Shown here: piece by piece, positions 8,952 through 18,800 of the stretch
Layout of the letters: each line of letters begins with the position of its first letter
Numbering within the stretch: the first letter of the stretch is position 1
Assembly: GCA_022787085.1 (NCBI GenBank)
Contig: JALFVE010000001.1
Location: 1-64,000 of the forward strand
Length of the DNA: 64,000 nucleotides
Direction: 5' to 3'
Source of the DNA: Oscillospiraceae bacterium
GTDB lineage: Bacteria > Bacillota > Clostridia > Oscillospirales > Ruminococcaceae
Position numbers and translations under genes: made by a program
The notes under the pieces: model-generated
Seen by the model: the letters and a program-made list of their open reading frames with translations, nothing else
The model's database searches: none
Told to the model about the DNA's origin: nothing

Positions 8952-8976
8952 AAATATTTCCGAAAGGGTGATTTTC

Positions 8977-10164
8977 GTGGAAAAGTGCTGTTTGGACGGA
9001 AAAATTATTTATTCCTTTGAGGTTGCGGAAAGCTATGAATTTGAAAAGGAAATACGGTTTTGCAGGGAGCTTGTCTGCTGCGATCCCGAGTGTAATGCGC
9101 CTGTTATTTACAAGCACGGCGCTGTGAGAAGACCTTACTTTGCTCATGCAAATTCGGCGGAAATATGCCCATATGACTGCTCGGAAAGGAAAAACAGCGA
9201 GCTTTTCAAGAAGCTTCGTGAAATGGTTTTTCTTGCCATGAAAAAACGTTACGGCAGCGCTGTTCGGATGGACGCTTTGATAATCGGGGGGCATTACACC
9301 CCTGTGGCGGTTTGCCTTGAAAATGCCCGCTATGCCATTGACATTGCGGACAGGCGCATTACAGCTGCGGTGCTGTCCGAAAGGCGGCAGGCTTACAGCG
9401 CTTTGGGTTACACAGGGCTTGTTATCTCTGCGGACGAGGCTTTTGACTGCGATATTTTTGAGAGCGAGGATATTTATTTCCCGCTGCGCTCCGAGCTGAA
9501 TGAAGCTCACGGGCATACTGCCGTTGTCATTGACAGAAAGGAGCTTCAGCCCTGCTACATGAGGCTTTACAGCTCGGAATATTCCTACGGAAAGGTTTTT
9601 TCACGCTTTTTTGAGCTTGACGAGCTTGCTCTTTCGGACAAGGGATTTTACGTTCAGCGGCTTGACGGCGAATTTGATGACATCACTGCCGAACGTGCGA
9701 AGGCTGCCGCCGAGCTTGCTGCCCGCAGAAATGCTGCGGCAAAGTCTGTAACGGCTGCTCCTCCCCCGCCGCCGTTACCCTCCCATTCTGCTGCGGCAGG
9801 TCCTGCGGCAAAAGCCTTCGACCCTATGGATAATTATCGGAAAACAGGCTGCTTTACAAGGACGGAAGATGACGGCAGCCGCACTCTGCTCTCCCTTGAG
9901 GAAATTAAGATAAACAAATCCACCGTCAATTATTTCTCCCGCTTTTCGGATGACAAGATACGCAGCACTGTCAGAAATGCCATTGACGGCACTGTAACGC
10001 CCATTGAGACGCTTATGTTCAAGCTTTTATATGCCGATGAAAAGGAACGGGAGGCATTTGTCAGGGCATACGAGGAGCTGCTTAATTCCGACGGGGAGGA
10101 GGATTCTGCGGAAATTCTCAGGATACTTGAATATGCCTTTGAGGAAACGGGATTTTTTACTTGA
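8977..10164 (+). CDS. CoiA-like family protein
   Basis: A 395-residue protein resembling CoiA, a competence-related family with an N-terminal zinc-ribbon-like module and a nuclease-like core. Residues 29-60 show CRELVCCDPEC, PVIYKHG and PYFAH, the typical CoiA opening, then CPYDCSERKNSELFKKL. The middle part, RYAIDIADRRITAAVLSE, may be the nuclease-like region. Residues 230-290 include an Ala/Pro-rich linker, and the C-terminal 100 residues are unassigned. GTG 8977 is preferred because GAAAGGG lies 8 bases upstream; an ATG at 8938 lies inside the hairpin repeat. Its role here is unknown; it follows mcrBC but has a separate leader. Confidence 0.65.
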   Translation: MEKCCLDGKIIYSFEVAESYEFEKEIRFCRELVCCDPECNAPVIYKHGAVRRPYFAHANSAEICPYDCSERKNSELFKKLREMVFLAMKKRYGSAVRMDALIIGGHYTPVAVCLENARYAIDIADRRITAAVLSERRQAYSALGYTGLVISADEAFDCDIFESEDIYFPLRSELNEAHGHTAVVIDRKELQPCYMRLYSSEYSYGKVFSRFFELDELALSDKGFYVQRLDGEFDDITAERAKAAAELAARRNAAAKSVTAAPPPPPLPSHSAAAGPAAKAFDPMDNYRKTGCFTRTEDDGSRTLLSLEEIKINKSTVNYFSRFSDDKIRSTVRNAIDGTVTPIETLMFKLLYADEKEREAFVRAYEELLNSDGEEDSAEILRILEYAFEETGFFT

Positions 10165-10191
10165 CAGCCTATCCTTTATTATTTCACATGA

Positions 10192-10220
10192 TTGACTTTT
10201 ATGCCAAAAGATGTTAAAAT
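10192..10220 (+). promoter_or_regulatory. Promoter of the GH5 gene
   Basis: TTGACT and TAAAAT with a 17-base spacer, 60 bases ahead of the start codon. Confidence 0.75.
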
Positions 10221-10280
10221 ATATAAAACGGCAGGTGTGCTGTCTTGGGTTTGAAATATTTTAACGGAGGTTGTTTTCTG

Positions 10281-11462
10281 ATGATATTAAAAAAATTGGT
10301 GGCTTTTGCATTGTCCGTTATGATGTCTGTAGCTGCGGGTGGGTGTGTGCCGGGCGAAAGCAATCCCGCCGAGGCTTCCGCTGCTTCTCCCAGCGCTGCC
10401 GAGGTGGCTGACGGAATGGGGATCGGCATCAATCTCGGAAACACCATGGAGGCTTATGAAGCATCGGGCTGCGAAAGAATATCCTATGAATGGATACCCG
10501 TTGTGGGAAGCAACACCCCCAAGGATTACGAGACCTGCTGGGGCGCTGAGGAAACCACTCAGGAGGTCATTGACGGTATCAAAAAGGCTGGCTTCAACAC
10601 TGTTCGTATCCCCGTTTTCTGGGGCAACATGATGAAAAATGACGGCAAGTGGGATATTGATCCCGATTACATCGCAAGGGTCAGAGAGATCGTTGATTAC
10701 TGCGTGAAGGACGACCTTTACGTTGTTATAAACATTCACCATTTTGATGAATTTATTATCAGGCGGCACACCATTCCCGAGTGCGAAGAGATATTCACTC
10801 ATTTATGGGCTCAGATCGCCGACTATTTTAAGGATTATCCTTACAATGTGGTTTTTGAGGGCTATAACGAATATCTGGGCGGCAATCAGTTTAACGAAAA
10901 CGGCAAGCTTGAAGAGGTCTCCAAGCCCATTGCCTACATTATGACAAACAAGCTCAATCAGGCTTTTGTGAATGCTGTCAGAGGCACGGGCGGCAATAAC
11001 GGCGACAGAGTTCTTATCGTTTCGGGCTACTGGACCAACATTGACAACACTGCCTCCGAATCCTTCAAAATGCCCGAGGACACCGCTTTGGACAGGCTGA
11101 TGGTATCCGTTCATTACGTTGATAACTCCATGTACTGGATGAATCTCATTGGCGGAAGCGATTGGAAGGCGTACATTGACGATCAGTGCGGCAAGCTTCA
11201 AAGAGCCTTTTCCGCCAAAAACATCCCTGTTTTTCTGGGAGAAACTACTTCTATTTATCCCGATTCCAATTTTGCGGGAAATGCCGATACTCGCTCTTCC
11301 TCCGAATGCCTTGAGTATGTGCTGAACAAGCTCACTGACTGCGGCTTCGTTCCCGTTCTCTGGGACACAAACGACAATTTCTACTCCCGCACCGAATATA
11401 AGATCAAGAATGATTCCGACGCTAAGGTTATTAAAAGAGCTGCCAAAAAGGCGGAGAAATAA
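10281..11462 (+). CDS. GH5 glycoside hydrolase, probable endoglucanase lipoprotein
   Basis: A 393-residue exported hydrolase for beta-linked glucans. The N-terminus is a signal peptide with a lipobox-like AAGGC, so it is probably membrane-anchored. The catalytic domain spans about residues 35-385: GINLGNTMEAY, VVINIHHFDE, the acid/base Glu197 in FEGYNEYL, SVHYVDN, and the nucleophile Glu321 in FLGETTS. These are the family 5 landmarks; the subfamily is not resolved. No dockerin or carbohydrate-binding module is present. ATG 10281 follows GGAGG at 10 bases. It is monocistronic. Confidence 0.9.
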   Translation: MILKKLVAFALSVMMSVAAGGCVPGESNPAEASAASPSAAEVADGMGIGINLGNTMEAYEASGCERISYEWIPVVGSNTPKDYETCWGAEETTQEVIDGIKKAGFNTVRIPVFWGNMMKNDGKWDIDPDYIARVREIVDYCVKDDLYVVINIHHFDEFIIRRHTIPECEEIFTHLWAQIADYFKDYPYNVVFEGYNEYLGGNQFNENGKLEEVSKPIAYIMTNKLNQAFVNAVRGTGGNNGDRVLIVSGYWTNIDNTASESFKMPEDTALDRLMVSVHYVDNSMYWMNLIGGSDWKAYIDDQCGKLQRAFSAKNIPVFLGETTSIYPDSNFAGNADTRSSSECLEYVLNKLTDCGFVPVLWDTNDNFYSRTEYKIKNDSDAKVIKRAAKKAEK

Positions 11463-11466
11463 ATAA

Positions 11467-11505
11467 AAGCTCCCGACACACCGATTTGAATGTGTCGGGA
11501 GCTTG
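11467..11505. terminator. Bidirectional terminator
   Basis: AAGCTCCCGACACA and TGTGTCGGGAGCTT form a 14-bp stem between converging genes. Confidence 0.85.
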
Positions 11506-11507
11506 TT

Positions 11508-12062
11508 TTATTTTTCTGAAATATTTCTCACAGAGCCTTTGAGGATAAGCTCGCCGCTTATGGTTATTATCTCCCGCTCGCTTCTTATGCCGCATATCCT
11601 TTCGATAAGAAGCTGGACCGCCTTATCTGCCATTTTTTGAGTGTCAATGTCAATGGTGGTGATGGGCGGCTTCGGCTGATAGAACACATGAAAGGCGATC
11701 ACATAGACTATAAGCGCACAGACAAAGGATATGCACACCAGCATGGGATAGGATAGATAGGTCAGCCCTGTTTTTTCTGCGCCGTACATTCCTGCTGCCT
11801 GCAGCAGGATAAGAAGCTGCAGGGGGAAATATTTCATCATTCCAAGGGATGCTTTCAGCTCCTTGAAAAATCTCCTCACAAGCCCGTCATGCACGTCATA
11901 CCGCTTATAGATAACGTCCTTGCCGATCACAAAGGCGGCGGTCAGCGCAGGTATTGTCAGTATGCTCAGGGACAGATATACTGTCCCGAAGCATACTGCA
12001 CTCAGCACGGCAACAAGATGTATTGCCGCCATCAGGGTACTCAGATCAAGCTTTTTCTTCAT
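11508..12062 (-). pseudogene. Chimera: YesL (DUF624) N-terminus joined to LacI C-terminus
   Basis: The 184-residue ORF has two unrelated parts. Residues 1-128 are a YesL/DUF624 membrane protein start, with TM helices and LTIPALTAAFVIGKDVIYKR. From about PPITTIDIDTQKMADKAV to SGELILKGSVRNI it is the last 55 residues of a LacI-family regulator. YesL and LacI genes are common neighbours in sugar ABC operons, so an in-frame deletion that removed the YesL end and most of lacI explains it. The junction lies near 11665-11690. A functional fusion is unlikely because the LacI part would lack both DNA-binding and most of the sugar-binding domain. Confidence 0.75.
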
Positions 12063-12068
12063 AGCCCG

Positions 12069-12896
12069 TCACATCTTCACAGAGCCTGCAAGACCGTTGT
12101 AGATGTACTTCTGGAGGAATATGAATACGATCATTATGGGTATCATTCCGATGATTATTGCTGCTGCGACGATCTCAAAGGGTGTTGCCATTGAGCCGAA
12201 GAATTTGTAAAGCGCTACGGTGAAGGTCTGCACATCTCTGTTGAGGTAGAGATTCGGGATATAGAAATCGTTATAGAGTCCTATTCCGTTGATGATGATA
12301 AGGGTGGTGCAGGCAGGCTTCATCAGGGGGAACACTATCTGCACGAAGGTCCTGAAAAAGCCCGCTCCGTCAATAAGCGCAGCCTCGTCAATTTCCTTTG
12401 ATATGCTGTCGAGCTGATTGAGCATTATGTATATTCCCACGATTCCGACACCCGAATAGAGAATGATAACGCTCCACATGGTATTTACAAGCTTCACTGC
12501 GTACATCATTCTGAAAATAAGGTTCTGAGTTGCAACTACGGGGATAAACATGGTCAGGGTGAAAAGTATCTTTACCACCTTTTTTCCGCAGAAATCGAAC
12601 CGGTTGAGGACATAGGCTACCATGGCGGTTCCCGTTACCTGCAGGGCAAGGGAAATTGTAAGAATAATGGCAGTATTCAGAAATGCCTTGCCTAAATTTC
12701 CCACGCGCATAGCATATGAGAAATTATAGAAATTCAGAAAGCTTTTGGGAGCCTCGAGAACGCTTGTGGCGGAATACTCCGCTCCCGTTTTGAACGCCAT
12801 GAAGATAAGCGGGATAAGAGGTATGAACACAAAAATACTTGCCAGAACGAGAAATACATATCTGACTACCTTATAAACAGTGGATTCATTTGCCAT
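12069..12896 (-). CDS. Sugar ABC transporter permease, MalG type
   Basis: A 275-residue inner-membrane permease of the CUT1 carbohydrate ABC family. It has six predicted TM helices and the cytoplasmic EAA loop, EIDEAALIDGAGFFRTF, near residue 188. It is the only full-length gene in its operon. The upstream binding protein and MalF-type permease are fused remnants, so a working importer cannot be assembled from this locus. GGAGG at the stop codon of the upstream ORF serves as its ribosome site, 8 bases before the ATG. Confidence 0.88.
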   Translation of the reverse strand: MANESTVYKVVRYVFLVLASIFVFIPLIPLIFMAFKTGAEYSATSVLEAPKSFLNFYNFSYAMRVGNLGKAFLNTAIILTISLALQVTGTAMVAYVLNRFDFCGKKVVKILFTLTMFIPVVATQNLIFRMMYAVKLVNTMWSVIILYSGVGIVGIYIMLNQLDSISKEIDEAALIDGAGFFRTFVQIVFPLMKPACTTLIIINGIGLYNDFYIPNLYLNRDVQTFTVALYKFFGSMATPFEIVAAAIIIGMIPIMIVFIFLQKYIYNGLAGSVKM

Positions 12897-12899
12897 ATG

Positions 12900-13448
12900 T
12901 CATTCCTCCTTAACAAGCAGCTTCTGCAGTCCCACTACGATGATAACTATCACAAATACCAGAACCGACAGCGCCGCTGCAAAGCCCGCTCTGTTTTCCG
13001 ACATACTCTGCTGGATCATTATTACAGGTGTGCTTGTTCCGTTGCTGCCGTTGAGCATAATATATGGAATCTCAAATACCTGAATTGAGCCCGATACGCT
13101 GAGAAGTATGTTGATGAAAAGTACCTTTCGGATAAAGGGGACAGATATATATCTTATCTCCTGCATTTTCGTACAGCCGTCGTCACGGTATGTATTTCCG
13201 TTCTCATCCTTCTTTTCCTCACCGAGAACTCTGTTTCCGCCGTGAGTGTAGAGAGTTACAGTTGTGCCCTTGAGAGACTCTGCGTCAATGTCAGCGATGG
13301 ACTTGAGTATCTTTCCGTCAGCTGCTGCCTCTCCGCCTGCTGCTCCGCCGTTATCGGCACCGCTGTTTCCTGTGCTGCCGCATGCTGCAAATACGCTTGA
13401 AGCAAGCGCCATGCACATAGCAATGGACATGATCTTCTTTGCCTTCAT
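12900..13448 (-). pseudogene. Chimera: sugar-binding lipoprotein N-terminus joined to MalF-type permease C-terminus
   Basis: The 182-residue ORF starts as an ABC solute-binding lipoprotein: signal peptide with lipobox VFAACG, Gly/Ala linker, then LKGTTVTLYTHGGNRVL. At about residue 90 it changes within one codon run into the EAA loop of a permease (DGCTKMQEIRYISVPFIRK) and continues to the normal permease end LLVKEE. The junction is near 13175-13185, in the sequence GACGACGGC. An in-frame deletion removed most of the binding protein and the first two thirds of permease 1. The start ATG has GAAGGAAG upstream. The resulting membrane protein has no plausible transport role. Confidence 0.8.
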
Positions 13449-13466
13449 ATTTTTCTTCCTTCTAAA

Positions 13467-13496
13467 ATTATAATGCCTCATATTGGGTCATTACAA
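13467..13496 (-). promoter_or_regulatory. Promoter of the degraded sugar ABC operon
   Basis: Minus-strand TTGTAA and TATAAT with an 18-base spacer. Just upstream, at 13498-13516, AAGCT and AGCTT form an inverted repeat that could be an operator for the lost LacI-type regulator; this is an inference. The stretch 13520-13718 shows nothing else. Confidence 0.6.
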
Positions 13497-13718
13497 GCAA
13501 GCTTATTTAGCTTTGCTTTCTTGTTTATAATTTAACTACATTTTAAGCAGAATTGCACGCATTTTGATTATCAATTATAAAAAATCTATTTCTTTCACAA
13601 ACTTAACACATTTTATTTGTTATTACAAACAAAAACCTCAGGCAAAATTTTACGAAAAATATTTTGATTTTATCTCTCTCCCCAATTTTTGCGGCATTGC
13701 TCAGGCTAAAAAAAGAGT

Positions 13719-13747
13719 AAAAACCGATTCACAGGGAATCGGTTTTT
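13719..13747 (-). terminator. Terminator of the HD-GYP/BMP/patatin operon
   Basis: AAAAACCGATTC and GAATCGGTTTTT form a 12-bp stem with a U-tract on the minus strand, immediately after the patatin gene. Confidence 0.85.
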
Positions 13748-13755
13748 GATTAAAA

Positions 13756-14598
13756 TTAGCCTTTTATATATTCCCGCAGCTCCGCAAGGCGCTTATTTCC
13801 ATCGCTTACGCCCAGCTCATATACTGCCTGAAGCTTCTCGGGAGATTTTTCTATCCTGCTGATACCGATAGGCTCAGAAGGGCGCAGCACAAAGGCTCTC
13901 CCCTCCTTTTCCCACTGCCTGAGAAGCTCTGCCGAACGGTTATACAGCTCATGCCTTCCTTTGAGCCTTGCGGCTATTTTCGGATATTTCATGCCGCAGA
14001 GCCTTACAAGTGCTGATGACATGGGCTTTTTGCGGTATTCTATATCCCTCGTCAGTATTACAACAAGCTTTTCGCAGCCGTGATCTGCCAGCCACTCGAA
14101 GGGTATGCTGTCAGATATGCCGCCGTCCAGATATTCCCTGCTCCCTATCCTCACAGGTCTTGACACCAATGGCATGGAGCCTGAGGCTCGGAGGGTATCC
14201 ATCTGCTCAAATACGCTGTGTATCTGTATGTATTCGGGATCTCCGCTTTCCACATCCGTTACAACGGCATAGAAGGGCACTCCCGAGCGCTTATAGGTCT
14301 CGTCGTCAAAGGGGTCAAGCCTGTGAGGCACGTCCTCATAGGCATATTTTGTGCTGAATATATTCCCCTCCTTTATTAAGGGGATAAGTCCCATATAATT
14401 TCTGTCGCTGTTGAAGCGCTTATTATACCTTATTACCCTGCCCTTCTGCCCCGACAGAAAATTCACGCCGAACAATGCTCCTGCGGACACACCGATCATG
14501 CTGTCAAAGGTAATATTCTGCTCCAGAAACACATCCAGTATGCCTGCGGTGTACATTCCACGCATGGCGCCGCCTTCCAATACCAAGCCTGTTTTCAT
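13756..14598 (-). CDS. Patatin-like phospholipase family protein
   Basis: A 280-residue cytoplasmic acyl hydrolase of the RssA/patatin family. The oxyanion-hole segment LEGGAMRGMY (residue 7 on), the nucleophile elbow GVSAG (Ser39 region) and the catalytic Asp in LDGGISDS near residue 158 form the Ser-Asp dyad. AAAGGAG lies 7 bases before the ATG. It is the third gene of an operon behind the HD-GYP sensor and the BMP-type protein, only 21 bases after the latter. Its substrate is not known. Confidence 0.88.
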   Translation of the reverse strand: MKTGLVLEGGAMRGMYTAGILDVFLEQNITFDSMIGVSAGALFGVNFLSGQKGRVIRYNKRFNSDRNYMGLIPLIKEGNIFSTKYAYEDVPHRLDPFDDETYKRSGVPFYAVVTDVESGDPEYIQIHSVFEQMDTLRASGSMPLVSRPVRIGSREYLDGGISDSIPFEWLADHGCEKLVVILTRDIEYRKKPMSSALVRLCGMKYPKIAARLKGRHELYNRSAELLRQWEKEGRAFVLRPSEPIGISRIEKSPEKLQAVYELGVSDGNKRLAELREYIKG

Positions 14599-14619
14599 CC
14601 GAAGTCTCCTTTTACGGTA

Positions 14620-15825
14620 TCATTCCACTGTGATAACATCCTTCAGAATATAGTGGAATGTGGGTGCGGAGCTGTTTTCATTTTCGATATAGCCCTCTCT
14701 CAGGTCGATCATATCAGAGGGATCATATGGATCTACACCGATATAGTCTCCTTTAAACACCGTTATTTTATTCTGACGGAAGCCGTTTATAAGCTCGCTG
14801 ACCCTTTCCTGAGTTCCCTCTGCTGCCACAAAGTCATTTATCTCAAGCATTCTTACCCAGTCGTTTCCAAAGCCCGAGCCTATATCCCTTCCGTTTACAT
14901 TTCCCTTGACGCAGCTCTCGATATCCCTGCCCGAAAGCACCGCTCCCACTGCTGCCGTCATATAGGGAGTCCAGTTGATCTTTGAGCCTGTGAGATAGGT
15001 TGTGGGGGCTATGTCTCTCATGCTTTCGTTATAGCTCACATAATAGACAGACTTTGATCTGTCCGTTTCCTCGCAGGCGGAGGCAGGTCCTGCGGTATCC
15101 GAATGCTGGGAGATTATCACGCAGCCATCATCAATAAGCTCCTTTGCTATGCTCTTTTCAAGATGATAATTCGACCATGTATCGGCATATTTTACCGTCA
15201 TTTCCGCTTCGGGCACCACCGAGCGGACTCCAAGGAAAAATGCGGTATAGCCCGAGATGACCTCGGCTATGGGAAAGGCTGCGATATAGCCTATCTTTGC
15301 CTGCTCACGGGTCAGCTTTCCCTCGTCTATAAGCTCACTGAGCTTCATTCCCGCCACTACTCCCGAGATATATCTGCCTTCATAGATATTTCCCATGAAG
15401 GTATGATAATTGCTGAGCTTCGGCTCCTCATTGGCATTGGTGCAGGTTGCGGCGCAGAACTGTATTTCGGGATATTTCTCCGCAAACTCCTTTGCCTTCT
15501 CACCATAGCCATAGCTCGTTGTAAAGATCAGTCCGCAGCCCGCTTCCGCCAGCTCATCCAGCACAGGCTCCACAATATCCTCGGGAACGTTATATCTGGC
15601 GAGAGTTATCACCCGATCGCCGTACTGATTTTCTATCTCCCGCTGCGCTCTTACAAAATTATTCGTATATGCGTCGCTTATATCTCCCACATAGACAAAG
15701 CCTACCTTTATTTTATTTTCGGTACGGCTGCCTATCTCAAGACAATGTATGCCGAAGGCTGCTGCGATCGCTGCCAGAGCGCACAGCAATGTGATAATTA
15801 TTTTCTGCCTTTCCTCAGTTTTCAT
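14620..15825 (-). CDS. BMP-family substrate-binding protein
   Basis: A 401-residue protein with an N-terminal membrane segment (residues 8-26) and a periplasmic-type binding fold of the BMP/Med family, which binds nucleosides or related ligands. VGFVYVGDISDAYTNN, GCGLIFTTSYGYGE, and the GxxxGRYISGVVAG-like NIYEGRYISGVVAG are typical. The ATG at 15825 is chosen over 15831 because GAGG is 9 bases upstream; it overlaps the end of the HD-GYP gene by 11 bases, so translation is probably coupled. There are no ABC permease genes nearby, so it may present a ligand to the sensor instead of to a transporter (inference). Confidence 0.82.
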   Translation of the reverse strand: MKTEERQKIIITLLCALAAIAAAFGIHCLEIGSRTENKIKVGFVYVGDISDAYTNNFVRAQREIENQYGDRVITLARYNVPEDIVEPVLDELAEAGCGLIFTTSYGYGEKAKEFAEKYPEIQFCAATCTNANEEPKLSNYHTFMGNIYEGRYISGVVAGMKLSELIDEGKLTREQAKIGYIAAFPIAEVISGYTAFFLGVRSVVPEAEMTVKYADTWSNYHLEKSIAKELIDDGCVIISQHSDTAGPASACEETDRSKSVYYVSYNESMRDIAPTTYLTGSKINWTPYMTAAVGAVLSGRDIESCVKGNVNGRDIGSGFGNDWVRMLEINDFVAAEGTQERVSELINGFRQNKITVFKGDYIGVDPYDPSDMIDLREGYIENENSSAPTFHYILKDVITVE

Positions 15826-18800
15826 CTGCATACACCTCGCTCAGCTTCTTTCCGTATATCTGCTCCACATCTATGGCTTTGTCCTTTATAAGCTCCAGCA
15901 TGATATCCACAAGCTTCGGGTCAAACTGCGTTCCTCTGCCCTTTCTCAGCTCTTCAAGCACATATTCCAGATCAAGCTTCTTTCGGTAAACTCGGTTTGC
16001 CGTCATGGCGTCAAAAGCATCCGCTATGCCGATTATCCTTGCATTGAGGGGTATTTCTTCACCCTTCAAGCCGTTTACATAGCCCCGTCCGTCATATCGC
16101 TCGTGATGATACAGGGCACCGTCCGCAACATGATCTATTACTGTGAAGCTTTTGAGTATCTCCGCTCCCCTTACTACATGGGATTTCATTATCTCGTATT
16201 CCTCGTCAGTCAGCCTTGCGGGCTTATTCAGCACGCTGTCGGGTATTCCTATCTTGCCGATGTCATGAAGTATCGCTATCTTGCGGAGGTTTTCACATTC
16301 CTCCTCGCTGTAGCCCAGCTTCTTCGCTATCATTACCGAATATTCGGACACTCTCACCGAGTGCTGGCTGGTATTTTCATCCTTGGCATCAACGGTCTTT
16401 GCAATGGTGAGGATCGTCTCATTGCCCATTTTAAGCTGGTTTTTTGTAAGCTCCAGCTCCATTTTCTGCATCCGGAAGGTCTTTTGTATCTGCGTTCTCA
16501 CAAAGAGCCATGTGAGATATGCGATCGTTATCACGGCAACAATTCCCGCATACAGCCTGAACCACCAGTTTTCATATATCTCCTTTTCCTTGACTATCTT
16601 ATATGTATTTTCCGCTATAACGCTGCCTGTTCGGTTGTCAAGGATAGCAAGATGGAAGGTATATCTGCCCGAGGGCACATTTGTGTAGACTATGCTTGTC
16701 ATTTCGCTCTGGAGCATTGTCCTCGGCTCGGCATCATAGCCCTCCATATATATGCTTACTTCCGGGTCATTTATGGAGAAATTTACTATCTCGGGGGTTA
16801 TCTCTATCTCAGAGGCGCCGCCCGGGATCACCGTTTCCGTTTCCTTGTCGATAATCAGACTTTCGCCGTCCGCCTTTATTTCCTTGAGCTTCATTCGATA
16901 TGATCTGACGTTGATGTCATACCTGTCCAGATCGAGTATCTCTACCCCCGTATCTCCCGATAGATAAAGAATATTATCCTCGTCTGTGTAATTCCATGAA
17001 TTGGGCGTCAGCGCCTTGCGAAGCCCCTTTTTGGAATTGAGCAGAAGATATTTCACATCTCCCCCCGCAAGCAGCTCTTCACTGTTCACCACAAAAATGC
17101 CTGCGGAGCTGAGCACGAACAATTCTCCGTTATTTCCTTCCACAATATCGTAATTGTTATAATATGGGAAATTATTCAGTATCCGTATCTCATTGTCCTC
17201 GCTGAGACAGCAAAGCCCGTTTCCCGTGACCACATAATAGCCGCCTGCTCTGCTTTTTACGATACGCAGGATAATTTCCGAGCTAAGCCCGTTTTCCTGC
17301 TTCAAGGTCTCCGTTATAACACCGTTTCTTATTACTGCTATGCCGTTTCCGTCGGTGCCTGCAAAGATGCTTCCGTCCTCCCTTTCGCACAGTGACAGCA
17401 CCTTGGGATTCACAAGCCCCTCCGCTGCGCCGATGGTATCATAAACCCTGCCGTCCCTTATAAAGGTAATGCCGTAATCTCCTGCGGCTGCTATTGTGCC
17501 GTCCTTCATTTCTATTACAGAACGGAATTTATCCCCCGCTGTTCCGCTGCTGCTGTCATATGTGATTATTTCCCCGTCGGGTGTGACCTTGCTTATTCCC
17601 TTGCCTGAGGTGCATATCCACAGGTTATTGTCCGAATCTGCTTTCAGACAGCGTATCCTTACTTCACTGAAATTCTCAAGAAGGGCTTTTTCCGACCGTG
17701 TAAGCCGTTCTCCCACCGCTTCAAGTCCTCTGTCGGTGCCTACATACATTTTGCCCTGCCACTTTATAACGGTATTGACCACATTTCCCGACAAGCCCTC
17801 TTCCCTGCCTATTTCCGAAAATACGGAGGGACACAGGCAGAGAAGTCCCAGTCTCGATGATGTAAACCAGTAATTTCCCTGATAATCTATCATCATATGC
17901 TCGATGGAGCTGTCAAAATCGCCTAAATCAATGGCATGGAAATCTCCTTCGGGGGTTATATATCCCGCTCCGTTTTCGGCGCAGACAAACAGTGTGCCGT
18001 CATCCGAAAAATACAGGGAATTAAGTCCCGAGAGCTTTTCACATTCTGCCGTGAAAACCTTTTTAAAGCCCGAACCCGATATATCATATGCCTCGACCGT
18101 ATTTCCCGAGGTGCCTGCATATAATATGCCGTTATCGTCAAAGGCGCAGCTGTAATAGGCTTCCCCTTCCTTTTCAACACAACGGCTTGCAATGATTTCC
18201 GTTCCCCTGACAAGATACAACATTCCCTCGTCCGTTACGGCGGCAACGTTTCCCTCATTGTCTGCGCATATCCTTCTGGCATAGATTATCCCGGGTATGG
18301 TGTCGTAAACCTTCAAGCCCCCCGAAAGAGTCACCACCACCAGACTGTCGGTGGTTCCCGCATAATAATAGCCCCCGGGCGCCTCGGTTATGCAGCGCAC
18401 CGAATTTGAGGGAAAGCCGTCATCCTTATTCAGGACGTTGGCTATCCTGTCGTTGATGAATATGGATAAGCCGTTGTCATTTGTTCCTATCCACAGCCTG
18501 CCTGCCTCGTCCGTGTAGAGGCAGTTCACCGTTTTGACAGCCCCCAGCTCATTCATCCACTCTATCTCATTTCCGCAGTAGCGGTACAGTCCGCCGTAGG
18601 TGCCTATCCAGAGAACGCCGTCCTTTGTATTTACTATATCGTTTGCCATTCCGCCGGGGAGCCCGTTTTCGCCGTCATATGCTGTTCTGGTACACTTGTC
18701 AAATTCATATTCCGCTGCTGCGGAGCTTACGTTTTCCTCGGCATAAACTATGCCGCTCTCGGGCATAACTGCCAAAAGAGACAGCATTATTATCAGAACC

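Noticed and set aside
8938-8976. ATG at 8938 as the start of the CoiA-like gene
   Set aside because: It lies within the terminal repeat of the hairpin element and has no ribosome site; GTG 8977 has one.
15749-16903. Plus-strand ORF of 384 codons opposite the HD-GYP gene
   Set aside because: Aromatic-rich shadow of the HD-GYP coding strand, with no start signal.
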